Below, one piece after another: positions 34,861 through 47,300 of a stretch of DNA of 64,000 nt (position 1 is the first letter of the stretch; every line of letters begins with the position of its first letter). The translations under genes and the position numbers were made by a program. A model generated the notes under the pieces. That model ran no database searches, was not told the origin of the DNA, and worked only from the letters and a program-made list of their open reading frames with translations. Source of the DNA: Chrysoperla carnea (lineage: Eukaryota; Arthropoda; Insecta; Neuroptera; Chrysopidae); contig NC_058342.1 in the NCBI RefSeq assembly GCF_905475395.1, positions 15,348,640 through 15,412,639 of the forward strand. The letters run 5' to 3'.

Positions 34861-36290
34861 CGATTTATCTTTGAAGAAAAATACAAAATTCGAAAAAAAA
34901 TTTATCAACTCAGTACAAAATGTAATTTTGATCCTAAAAGAAAACCAAAAAAATAGAACTTTGATAATTGGATGAATAGTTTCTAAGATATCGTAGAAAA
35001 TCTCAATTGATAGCGATTTCTCGAATCAGCAATTTTTTTAGAGGCTATTGTATAATAATCAATTGAACCGGATTTTGTTGGTTTTGGGCCTTAATTACTC
35101 TAGTAAGAACCGAGTGTGCTGAACGCGGGTGCTGATTTTTTAAATTGAAAAAAAAAAAATGCTCATATACCAGGATTCGAATCCGGGTCGTTTTGGTTCA
35201 TGGTTCATTGGGTTTGTCTTACTAACTCGAAAAACTTTAGCACACAAACAAAAATAATAAGAGTAAAGACACTCCTGGCAAGGTGTGCAAAATCGAATCT
35301 CATCAAAAATTTAAATTTTGATATATTTGGATGGCTTTTTGAGGGACATGAGTATTTTGAGGGACTTTTTGATAGGACATTTGATGAATATAGTATTACT
35401 AATGTTTCAGAAAATACTTTTTTTCTTAGTGTTACCAATTTTATATATATATAGCTTCTTAATTTATTTATAGCTTATTTCATAGGTATAAAATTTTTAA
35501 AAATAAAAAATGTAACTAAAACAAAAAAAAAATGAATCAAAATAGCAGAAAAAAATAATTTAAATAGCGAAAAATTAATCCTCTGTTATAATTTCCTTAG
35601 TTTTAATAATTTTTAAAAAAAAGAAAAGATGAGAAAACTCCTTTTTGTATTTATTTCAAAATGTATATTTTTATTGTAAACTGAATATAAATTTTACAAA
35701 AAACAAATTTATTCGCTTTTTTTATTTATTTAAAATTTTATTGCAGGAAAATCTTACTTCATACTGTAGGAAATGATTTAAGGTTGTAATTCTATGGAAC
35801 AATATGAGTTTTCATGGGACTTGGCTCAAAATGTGTGTACGAGTGCACAGTGGAGTATTTATACCAAATTTCCGGACAAAATATAATGAAGGGTTTTGGC
35901 CTTTTTATAAGTACCTTTTATTTGGCAAAAATACAAAATTTTTTTTTGTCATATTCGTCTTCAAACTCGATTATTTCATTTTCTTCTTCAATTTTTTTAA
36001 TTTTTTTGCTTCTGAGCCACTTTTTTAATTATCTATGCTTGCTTTTGTTTACACGTAAGGTGATTTTGGAATTATAGGTAAGTTATACATTTTCACTGAC
36101 TGGAAAACTGCTTGCTACTTTTTTTGACTTTTAGCTTAAGCTATCTTATCTTATTCTTAAAAAAATTTTTCATAAAAATGTTATAGAATACTTAAACTAT
36201 GACCTGTTAATACAAATTTTTACCGGGAAAAAAGGGGCACATAAATAAAAAGCTTTGAGTTTGGTAAATTTAATGAAAAAAGGTACCTTT
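34861..36290. other. No gene seen
   Basis: GGATTCGAATCC at 35167 is a box-B-like word in a possible worn SINE. An 84-codon frame at 35200 and its antisense shadow have no recognisable similarity. Confidence 0.4.
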
Positions 36291-36809
36291 TTATACCATG
36301 TATATATGTAATATATATCAAGGTATACTAAGTTTAGTCCCAAGTTTGTAACGCATAAAAATACTCAGGCTACAAACAAAATTTTGGTATGGGCGTTCTT
36401 AAAGTCGCCTAATTAGTCCAAAAACGAAAAAAGATATCAAGCTGAAATTTTTACAGCGCACTCAGGACGTAAAAAGTGAGATCGACTTCGTAAATGAGCA
36501 ACATAGGTCAATTGGATCTTGGGTCCGTAGGATCCATTTTGTAAACCGTTAGAGATAGAACAAAAGTTTAAATATGAAAAATGTTCCTCATAAAAAAATA
36601 AACAACTTTTTTTGAAACATTTTTTGGTAAACATCACTGTTTACCCGTGAGGGCGTTAAATAGGCGCAAATTGTATAGTATATATTATATGGGAATATCA
36701 GTTATATATGTGTGACATGTATGTTTGTGTTATGTGACAGTGTAATTCACACTGTCTTTACATGGTATTTCAACAATTAACTCAGTCAATTGTTTATTTT
36801 CACTTGTTT
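36291..36809 (-). mobile_element. HINE/DINE-1-like element
   Basis: TTATACCATGTATATATGTA to TTATTTTCACTTGTTTA; the GTCY core is deleted (CCTAATTAGTCCAAAAACGA); beta module. Confidence 0.65.
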
Positions 36810-37139
36810 AACAGCAAATATGAATCACAAATATTTAATTATATTAATAGAAACATTAAGATTAAATTTTTATAAATAAAGCACAAACATTTGTCTGCAA
36901 TATAAAAAAATCCTTACTTAATTACACTAACAAACACAGTAAACGTAAATTGAATGACACGGTAAATTGAGAGTAACAACAATAATAACATGCATCCGTA
37001 AGAGCAGGTAGATTGCAGCTTACAAAACAGGCGGGGGGCGAGGCTAAGGTAACTCAAGTGACCTGTTTGTGATGGAGTGATTATCTAACTAGACTAAAAA
37101 ACAACTTTCAATGCGAAACAAAAGAGTTGAGTTTTCTGA

Positions 37140-37560
37140 CTTTTGTCCAGAAATTTGTCTCATGGTTTTTTTCCCTCACCATTTTTGAGATACGAGTGAT
37201 TAAAAAAAAAAACAAAATTTTGATAAAAATTTGATAATGTTAAAATTAACGATTATTGTGTAACTTCGATCAAATATTTTATTTGAAACTTATTGCATCT
37301 CGTATTTTGGACCATTTTCAACAATTTTTGTGTCTTGAATTTTTTTTCCCCTACCTTACCGTTTTTTAAGATATATAAACGTTATAAAAACATTCACATT
37401 TTTAAGCCAAAATTTTGTCATCAACAAAGTTGACGATTATCTTTTGATTGATCAAATATTGATTTAAAAACGACTGAAATTTATATTTTACACTATTCTA
37501 AGCACTTTTCTGTCTTTGTATTTTTCGCCTTACCTCAACATTTTTGACATTTTCTTTCTA
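37140..37560 (+). repeat. Satellite-like tandem, about 180-bp unit
   Basis: Two units start at 37165 (TTTTTTCCCTCACCATTTTT) and 37340 (TTTTTCCCCTACCTTACCGT), a third start at 37521. A further unit is at 63795-64000 (TTTTCACCTAACCTCACCGT). GACGATTATC and GATCAAATATT are kept in each. Confidence 0.6.
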
Positions 37561-37884
37561 ATCAATATGACTTTTTTCTACACACTCAGACGAACATTTT
37601 AATCCGGCCCGGGTTCTATAAAAATTGAAACCGTAATAGGTTCAGGCGAAATCAAAAGAATAAAAAAATATATGTTCTATTATTGGCTATGCTCAAAACG
37701 CTTAATTCATCTGAAATAAACTACAAAATTGTTTTGGAGTGCATCGAATGGAATCACTAAAATATCTGGGTAAACATTCTTAAGGCTGGCCTCTGATGAA
37801 TGATCTGAATTTATTGCCAACCTTCGTGGCCACAGAACTTTTGCTAGCGACTCTGTAATAATAATAATGAATATACAATTAATT

Positions 37885-38056
37885 TTATGATGTGGGTGGA
37901 GTCGGTTAATTCGTTCTTATCCAGACGACAGTGTGATCAAGTTACCGCCCCATTAACTTTTTTGTTAACACTGCCGCTGCTTGGATTCGAACCCGCAACT
38001 TCCCAGCCAGTAGTCAAAGCAAGTTAAGACTCCTTAACAAGCTCGGCTACTAGTCG
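37885..38056 (-). mobile_element. tRNA-derived SINE, copy 2
   Basis: Minus strand: TAGTAGCCGAGCTTGTTAAG, box B GGGTTCGAATCC, then AAGCAGCGGCAGTGTTAAC and CCGACTCCACCCACATCA. Same family and strand as 2640-2828. Confidence 0.72.
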
Positions 38057-38059
38057 AAA

Positions 38060-38590
38060 ATGTGTGTTCCTATGTGATGCAATAGAGACCAAACGCGTTC
38101 GCCTATTTCGATGTTTGTTATGCCAATGGATTTGTTTTAACCTTGCGAGTGCTACTGAAGATATTGCAATATTAGCTATTAAATAGACAATAGCTATTAA
38201 ATAGACAAATCGATTAACGTAATAACCATTAAAATGAATTCACGCATTTGTTCTCAAAGGACCAAACATACATACATAGGCTGAAAAGTCGACAAACTAT
38301 GGTAAGTGGGGTATCGTTTAATAGGTATTTGAAAATCCTAACTAAAAAGAGTAAAATAAAATCAAAAAAACCCGAGTTAAAAATAAATTGAAAAGAAAAA
38401 ATCAAGTCCAGCATTTTACATAGTGACTTTAACATTCGGGATTCATTAATATCTACATCGGCTCTTTTCTCAATAATGGGCCCCGAAAGTTAAAGTCGCT
38501 ATGTAAACTACTGGAATTGTTTTTTTTTTTCAGTTTATATTTAACTTAGTCGGGTTTTTTGATTTTTAAATGATTTGTTTTATTAGAAAT
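38060..38590 (-). mobile_element. Composite repeat I-J, copy 3, with intact foldback
   Basis: Part J (38060-38330) then the uninterrupted foldback (38357-38585) whose arms share TTTACATAGTGACTTTAAC and GTTAAAGTCGCTATGTAAAC. This is the empty-site counterpart for the interrupted copy at 6844. It abuts the SINE. Confidence 0.7.
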
Positions 38591-41347
38591 ATACGTCGTT
38601 TTGTCGGTGTTTTCAGAAAAAACAAACATATAATAGTAAAATATAAAAAGTAAAATATGACTCTTCCTGACATCTATTGGCGAGTATATACAAAGTTTTT
38701 AATCAAACATAAAATTAATTAAGTTAAAATTTATGTAAAAATATACTTAAATATTCTGATTTCGAGTCATAAAAGCACATTTTTCTTTCATTATATTAAA
38801 ATTAAAAATCGTAATTTTTAAACTGTATATCACGTGACCTAAAACGCGGGTAAGCCCTGCTGTGATGTCATAGCGGTATGAGTCATAGACCATGAGTTAG
38901 TTCAGTGTAGACAGCTGGGTATAATATATACATAGATAATAAGTATTTATATTTATTATAATCAGATGTCTATGAATATATCTGTCAAACTTATTTGTGT
39001 TATTTCGTATAGTGATACCCATATTACGTCATCTTTTTATTAGCAAAATCAACATTTTGAAGTACTTTTTCAAAAATAGTGAAGTACCCTATTTGAACAC
39101 TGAAAAAGTTTAAAATAAAGCGAGTATGTTAGTAACGATGTATTTTGGTGATTTAGAAAAATAATTTTTTGATGAATGTATCCATCTACGTTCTTATTTA
39201 ACAACGATAGTTCGAGCCGAAGAACTGCCCCAAACATTCAACGCGATTTTACAGTTTCTAAGAAATAAAGAATTTGAAACTGCTAACGGATGCAAAATTT
39301 CTTATTCGCTTCTGGATAACCTTTTTTAAATCTGATTTCATATAAGATATCGGAAAAATCTCGATATTTCATGGCATCAAAACGATATTTTCTATAAAAA
39401 CTATACAATTTTGTAATATGTATTATCTATAAAGAATATTATTTTAGAAATTTATATAGGCAATATACATTGCATTATTGTATAGTATTTGTAGAGAAAT
39501 AGATTTGAAATCATAAAATATCGCAACTTGAAAGTAGGAAAACTCGAAAAGGAATTTTTTATATCAAAATAAACTGTTGATTTTATTTGTGTAGAATGAG
39601 AAATTGAGGAATCTGAGTTTTTAGGGATATCATTGGATAGAATATACTATCTAATAAATGTCAAAAAAGACCATCGTGAAAATTTACTCAATTTAATACA
39701 TTTTAGCCCGCGGTCTCTAACCTCCCATCAAAGTTGTAGATGCAAGACCAAAGCGACCTACCAATAACCTGAAACCAGTATGACTTTTTATATTAACCCA
39801 GACCACTCGTGTCTATAAAATTTGGACTTCCACGAGTGGTACTAATCGTTTATATCCCCCGCCAAAGTTGCATATTTTTACAGGCGATATCGACCTTGAG
39901 TCTATTGGAAATTATGAGCAAAATATGTATGGTTTTGAGCTATTCTACAAATCCACACTGGTCTTACGTTTTTAGCAGCATGTTTAAATGAGGTATATTA
40001 TCCTACAATTCTGAAGGGAGTCTAGAGATAATTAATGCAAACAATTAATTGATTCTTTCGCAAATTTAATTAATCGGCAGTTCAATTTATTGATAAATAT
40101 TCAAAAAAATTAAAATATTTTATTTTGTAAAAATGCTGAATAAGCTATTAAAATAAGGTCAAATTCAGTTCAATTATAATAAAAGACTTAAATCGCAATA
40201 AATGCAAAAAATAAAAAATGGCCCAAGTTTAATTTAAAGTTAAAATATTTTATGATTATTACTTATATGTTTTACCCCAGTCATATTCCTACTAAAACTT
40301 TTTACCCAATCGTTAATTAAATAAACGCGATTTTTTAATTTTTTTTTGTTGTTTATCAAATCGACGTTATAAATCGAGTTTTATGAAATTTTGAAACAAA
40401 AACTATTTGGTGACTTTTCAAAAACATTTTTCCTCTTAAAAAAATCGATAAAAATTATTTACTTCTAATTTCGATTAAACTCTTTACATAAGGACAATTT
40501 GATCCCAAAAAAATACAAAACTCGTGCTCATTTGACTATTGAGGAGTAATATACCTAATTTTGTATGAAATTTTGATGAAAAAGTCAATGATCTTTATTT
40601 AAAATTATATTGTCGAGCTATTTCTCGTGAAACTCCCATTGAAATTTTTAGTAAAAAAACGTAAGCTTTAAAAGAAAACTGAATTTTCCCTTGGGTTAGC
40701 CATTTCTGAGATAAGCACATCCAGACTGATGGGCATTTTTCTTTTTATTGTTGCGATAAACAATTAAATAGTTTTCAAGATATTTGAAAAAATTATTTTA
40801 ATTATGATTTGCTTATGTGATCGAAATTATACAAAACCAAATTCTTGCTAAATTTTTTGGATTTAAATGCTAAAGGAGTTTTGAATAGAAGATGGTTTTT
40901 TAAGTTTTAAGGCATATTTTTGCTATAATTTACCTGGTCTAAAAAATAGTCCAACAATTTACGAAACAAAATAATTAATTTTTTTAAAAAGCCTTATTAT
41001 ATTTGCATATAATATTAACAAAATTTAAAAAATAAAAAAACTAGAAATTTGTAAATAAAAATTCTAAATATAGTTTCGGGAGGCACATGATAATTTCCAA
41101 TTCGGAAAAATAAAACATAATTATCAAAAACCTATTGTATTGTAAAAGAAATTCAAAACTAGACCCGAAAATAACATGCATTCTATTTCAATCGTACTCG
41201 TATTCAAATAACTCATTCGATCTCTTTCTATCAAATCATGTGTTTAACACATCGCGTTTAAATCCCAGTACCAGGAAAAAATTTCAAAAAAACGGTAAAA
41301 ATTCAAAATTGTGGATAAAATTTTTTAATTAATTTTAAACAAACATA
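38591..41347. other. Spacer upstream of Asph
   Basis: AT-rich, no repeat match to the rest of the window and no coding signal. A perfect hairpin ACCACTCGTG/CACGAGTGGT lies at 39802-39841. The Asph promoter should be near the 3' end, but no motif is clear. Confidence 0.4.
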
Positions 41348-41396
41348 ATGGCCGATGCACAACCTCGAAAACGTAAAGATAAAAGACGAAAAAAAG
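41348..41396 (+). CDS. Asph: Asph exon 1: start and basic cytosolic end
   Basis: ATG with G at +4 opens MADAQPRKRKDKRRKKG, a strongly basic cytosolic end that favours type II orientation (N inside). Donor AAAAG|GTAATA, phase 1. Alternative first exons, known at vertebrate ASPH, cannot be excluded. No promoter motif was recognised upstream. Confidence 0.82.
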
Positions 41397-44300
41397 GTAA
41401 TACAGAATAAATGAGCGAAATTAACCTTACATTTTTTTTTCTGTTCTGCTTATACAAAGGCTGCGCTAAAAATAAAAATTTATAAATATAATGCATGCAA
41501 ATTTTTTTCACTATTTTCCTCTACAAAATGCTTAATTTTTTTTCTTTTATTCAAAAAATTTCTATTCTAAAAAGGGACTTATATAACAATTTTTCCTCGG
41601 CTTTACGCACAACTAATAGCATGGGTTTATTAATTTTGAATTTCTTCTGAAATTAAGGACGTTTTAAAGACGATTCTATTACGGGTGAAACTGATCCAAG
41701 ATCTCCACCAACGGTTATTCCACAAAAAAGTACCAGTGTTGATGACACAAATATCCATGTATATCACGATGCTCATACGGGAGGTGGATGGTGTGCAAAA
41801 ATCGTCTTCTTCATTCTGTTGGCGATTATTGGAGTTTTAATTGGATTTATACTTTTGGAATATCGAGGTTCTACTGACTGTAAGTTTTTATTTTCTCTTT
41901 CTTTTCTAGTTATAGATTATAACGTAGTGTATTGATTTCCCTGATTAAAAAAAAACCATTTCAAATCGTTAAATCATTTTTAATAGTTTTAAATTGTCTG
42001 CTACAATTCTCAACTATTTAAAATCATTCGGTATACTATTACTCCAATAAAGACTAAGCCTCTAAATTTTAACCCATAGCATCGATTTCGCTGAAAATTT
42101 GGGATTCAGCTTTGTTCACCGCCTAGAACAAAAGTTATATGCTGCCAAGTGGTGCTTTTGGCCAGGGGGGCGTAACCATCTCTTCTACGGGGTGGAGAAA
42201 TATATGTTGAATATGGCAACGGGAATCGATAAAGCAATGAAATCTAAGCAAAAATTGTAATTATATTTCGAAAAGTCAATACTTTCCGAGTTATTGGCGA
42301 TTGAAATTCGGAGTATTTAACGTTAAATAACTGAAAAATTGGACGTTTTTTTGAAAAAAGTATATCACAAATTTTTTAAAGTACTATAAAAAACCTTGAA
42401 AATGAAAAAAGTTTCAAGGCATTTGCACGAAAATTAACGGAGTAATAATGAAAAGAAAGTTTCTCGTTTTTTTATGCTTTATTCAGTACAAAAAATGATG
42501 AATTTACCACGGGAATTAAAATTAATGCTTGGCACTTTCCAATTTACTTTATTTAGGTACTGACAACATGCTCAAAAAGTTCAAGCCGTTTCGAATATAT
42601 ATTTTTTGAAATATTCCAATTTAAATGCAAAAAAAATTTTCGAAAAAAACATAAAAATGCCTTTATCGTTAAATAACTCGAAAAATAATAAAGCTACAAA
42701 AAAGTCTGGAAGGTAAAATATTCTGCGGAAAAAGAGCAAAATTTTTTCTTTCTAACCTTTTTTTGTAACTTTATTATTTTTCGAGTTATTTAACGATAAA
42801 GACAATTTTTTTTGTTTTTTTTTTCGAAAATTTTTTGCATTTAAATTGCTATATTTCGAAAACTGTATATCCGAAATTGTTAGAACTTTTCGAGCATTTT
42901 TTCAGTACCTAAATAAAGTAAGCTCGAAAACAGCAAGCATTAATTTTAATTCCCGTGGTAAATTCATCAGTTTTTGTTGCTTTTTTTTTCATTATAACTC
43001 CGTTAATTTTCGTGAAAATGACTTGAAACTTTTTTATATACTTTTTCAAAAAACGGCCAATTTTTCAATTATTTAACGTTAAATAATCTTTTTGCTTTGA
43101 TTTCATCGCCCTATTGATTCCCGTAAACGATAATAATATAATGGTTTTTCACTGAACTATTCATTGAATAAATCTACTGGATTTTGACAAAGAATTTGAT
43201 AAATTTTTGAAAAATGGCAAATTTTTTTAAATAGGTTTCGTTTGTTGTAAAAAATACAGAAACATTATTTTCTTTGGTGACGTTTTCTTGAATATTGATC
43301 GGATTTAGACGAATAAAAAAAAAGGATTGTTTATTAAGAATTTCTGCATCGACCTTGCCTCGTACAATACAGGCAAATCATCGGACTTTAATTTTTTTTT
43401 AATTGCAGGTTTTATTTATGAAGTTTCGGATAATGAAAACGATTTTTTTTCAGAACCTGATTATGAGCCGAAATATTGCAACACAAAAGTGCAAAAAACA
43501 CGGTAAAATCCAAATTTGCATCATTAAAAGGTACAAAAATTGGAAATTTTCATTTGTAATGATACAAATCTGGATTTTTTCGAGTTTTTTGCATTCTTGC
43601 TTTGCAATGTTTCGGCTCATAATCAGATTTTGAAAAACTCGTTCGCACGACCCAAATTTACATATAAAAACCTGCAATTAAAAAAGATCCTAAGCAAAGA
43701 TCATTTTATGATCATAAGTTGCATCTTTTTCCAGAATTTCAACTCAATTCCTTCATTTTTTGAAAAGTTTTCAGAGGAAGTTGAAAATTCAAGGTTACTG
43801 GGGTTTTCTTGTGATTTTGAGGTTATATTACTATGTTAATTCTTAATAAACGATTCTTTTTTTTATTCGTCTCAATCCGATCAATATAAGCAGAGGTATT
43901 CAAGAAAGCGTCACCTAAGAAAACAATATTGAGATAAAACCCTTGTGCATAAGTTCGCATGCACGTTAATTGTTCCGGAAGCGGAAAACTCCTTTTCTGT
44001 AACTTTTCCAACAAAAGAAACCTATTAAAAAAAGAAGCCATTTGTAAAAATTTATCGAATTCTGTATCAAAATCCCGTAGATTTATTCAACTATAATCGA
44101 AATCATTAAAAACGATTTCTTTTCTAAAAATCTCGAAAACAGACTGACCCAAAAAATATAAAAATTGGGTTTGTTTGTTTATTGGGTGTATAATTTCTGA
44201 GATAATGTTCTGGATTTTAGTGACTTTTAAAAATAAAATCTTTTGCCTATTTAACGTACAGCTTTCGAGATATTACTTGAAATTTTTAACCAAGTTTATT

Positions 44301-47300
44301 CACCGAAAAATGATACTACTATATTTAAAAATTGAAAAACGTCGAGATGAAACTGACGAGCATGAAAACTTGGAAATGCTAGAGAGTTCTGAGATACTAT
44401 AACAGAGGACAAAATATCTTCGAATATAAGATAAATTGAATCCAAGAATCAAATGTTTCGAGTTTGATTTTTTTTTAGCCACGATTTTTCGTTGATATCT
44501 CGGAATTTTCATATGCAGCACTACCACAAAATCGTGTTTATTTTTATCCAATTTATCTTAATAAGCCTCTAGGATAACCCGGTAGGATATTGTTTAAACT
44601 AACTTTGTTCAAACAAATTAATAATATTCACCGAATCGCTTAAGGAAAAATTTTTATTATTTAATTAGAAATATTTATTAAAAATCTGATTTTTTTATAC
44701 ACTTTTTGAGGGATGAAAATTGTAAAAATCACGTTTTTTCTTTAACGAATATTTTACTCGAAAACTGTTTAAGAACACTTTTTGTTAATTTAACCCCAAT
44801 TATATTTTTAAATTTTTTTCCGAAACGATTCGGTCAATATTATTTATTTGTTAAAATAAAATTAGTTTAAACAATATCCTTGAATACCGGGTTACCCACC
44901 GGTAATCTGCAATTTTACGTTCAGGAGTAGGGTCATGCTCAATGACGGATTTTACTGGTAATATCTGTTATGAAACCTTTGAAAAATAATAACTGTTTTG
45001 TACAGTGGACGCACCTGTACAAGATTCAAAATATGCAGAAATCTTTGAAGGATGGATTGATGACACGCCTCAACTTCATGATGACGAAGATGAACATCCT
45101 ATAGATGATCATGACGATGAGCACGATGACGATCACGATGATGACGGTCATGAAGATGAGGGAGGTAGCGACGAACATGATGACGATGAAGAAAATGGCT
45201 CAGAAGAAGGTGAACAAGAAGAGGCTGACGAAGAAGAACAAACGGAAGCTTCAAATGAAGTTGAGGATGAGGAAGGAGCTGATGATGATGAGGGAGATCA
45301 TGAACCAGAGGATGAACCTCAAGCTGACGAACCTGACGATGAAGAACAGGAAGATAGTACAGAGTTAGCAAATGATGAAGAAGGTGAAGAGAACCCAGAT
45401 GATGATGAGAATAATTCTGAAGCCAATGATGATAACGATGATGGTGACGATGATAGGGATGATTTATCCGCTGAAGATATTCAAAAAGTTTTGGATAGTT
45501 TAGAAGAGGATGATGCTTTAGAGGAGGTATTTATTTATTTTTATTTCCAAACTTTTAACACTCGTTTCTGCTCTCTGGAATTCTTCCTCGCAACTCACCA
45601 CACATTTCAATCCCCGGAATAAAAGGGTAAAGAAATCGCTCTTTTCCATGGAGATCTATTTGAAATTTCGCTGTGTTTAGTTGTTTGGAGCTACTAAAAT
45701 TGTTCGTGGAAATTTAATCAGAATGCACTGATCCGGGTTATTCTTATCGTGTAAAACCATCGAGACGAATCGGAACTGTGCCATCAGTGCCTTAAGGAAT
45801 GCGTCACTCAGATAACCAGTTCCAAATTATGTAGAATTTTGAACAATTGAAAGTGTATGGCTTAAAGAAAGGTTGACCTAAATCGTAGATTAGGGTAGGT
45901 GACAATTGTTCGGGATCTTTATAACACGAAACTGATTATTTTGAACTTCGGCGAAAAACTTAATAACTTAACTTTTTATTCACTCTGCAACAACCGACTT
46001 TATCCGAATTATTATTAGTATTATAATCATGGTGAGCTCAGTCACTTAACTAGTTAAATTGACGTATAAATTTCATCTTTTACAATATTTTTAAAGCATT
46101 TTATTACATTTCTCTGATACGAATTTTTTTATTGTCAGTGTTTATTAATTTTATTAATTCATACTTTAACAACTACTACAGAGCGATTTACTACCGAGTG
46201 ATTAGAAGAATGTCATGAGACCATAACACAATATTATAAAATAATTTCTTAAAATGTTTTAGGTTGATGAAGCGGCTGATAATTCAAATGAGAACGAAGT
46301 AATTGACAACAATCCAGAAGAAGCTGAACTTCTTCGACAACAAGAAGAGGCGGAAGCTGAAAATGAAGAAGAATCCAGTAGCGGTTAGTACTTTTTCAAA
46401 AAAAAAAAAAAAAAAACATATTTCAAATATAATTTAAATATCACTGATATAATTGCAGAATTTTCGTATAAATAAAACTATTGTTGTTCCAGTGGCAGTT
46501 AAATTTGGCGTTGGGGTGGCATTACTTGTTGTCGCCCATTTAGTTCTCGTTAGGAAATGGAATAATGGTCGGTATAGTTGGTTGTTGTGCTCGTGTGTTA
46601 GTTTATTATATTTGTACGCATGCCCAAAAATTTGTTGGGACGACAACAGATTGATTATAAACAAGTATGGATTTTTAGAATCAAGTGATAAGGCCTCGTT
46701 TCGTCTTTTCTTTGACCAGATATCATGGATTTTCGATTTTATAATCAATCTGCAAGAATCCTCTCGCCTGAGCCACACAGTAAATTGTATTCCAAAAATG
46801 TAATTTTTTTAATATAAACATTTGGAATGGGATTTACTGCGTAAAAAACAACTAACAAAATTGACAGTATTGCATTTCCTAAAAAAAATATTTAGTTTAA
46901 CATAAAAGTTGTTGCTTTTCGTGTTATTGTATATACAAATCCAAAAAAAAAACACGGGTAGTACCCGTTGTCATTTTTTTTTTTCAGTACGCTTTCAGAG
47001 ATGACAAAAACAAGATTTTCTATTTATTTACATTAATTCAGTTCAATTTGTAACTAACAATATTTTCCTAACATACTTTTCTGCGCAAATTTATTAAGGC
47101 AACAAAATTTTACCTAAATTTCAAAACAGCTGTATCTCTCTATTGCTCAAAAATTTTTATCATCCCTTGCCGCTTTGCACGGAGCGTTGAAATGGTGAGG
47201 AATGTTTTCCCTAAACTTTATATTAAGTTTAGAAGTGTACCAAATTTTTAAAATTTATGTTACAACAAATTTATTTAAACCACTGAAAAGCTTTTTTTTT

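Noticed and set aside
35200..35454. An 84-codon gene with antisense partner
   Set aside because: No start context, no similarity, AT-rich chance frame; the region looks like a worn repeat.
43403..43677. Two small overlapping genes on opposite strands
   Set aside because: The near-identical peptides follow from the palindrome itself.
45099..45371. Protein frames of 87-90 codons on both strands over the acidic exon
   Set aside because: Shadows of Asp/Glu-rich codons of Asph exon 3; the other frames are Met- or His/Leu-rich low-complexity peptides.
46453..46803. A separate 116-codon membrane protein gene
   Set aside because: Only the 25-codon hydrophobic part with splice borders looks selected; the remainder is random and runs through an intron.
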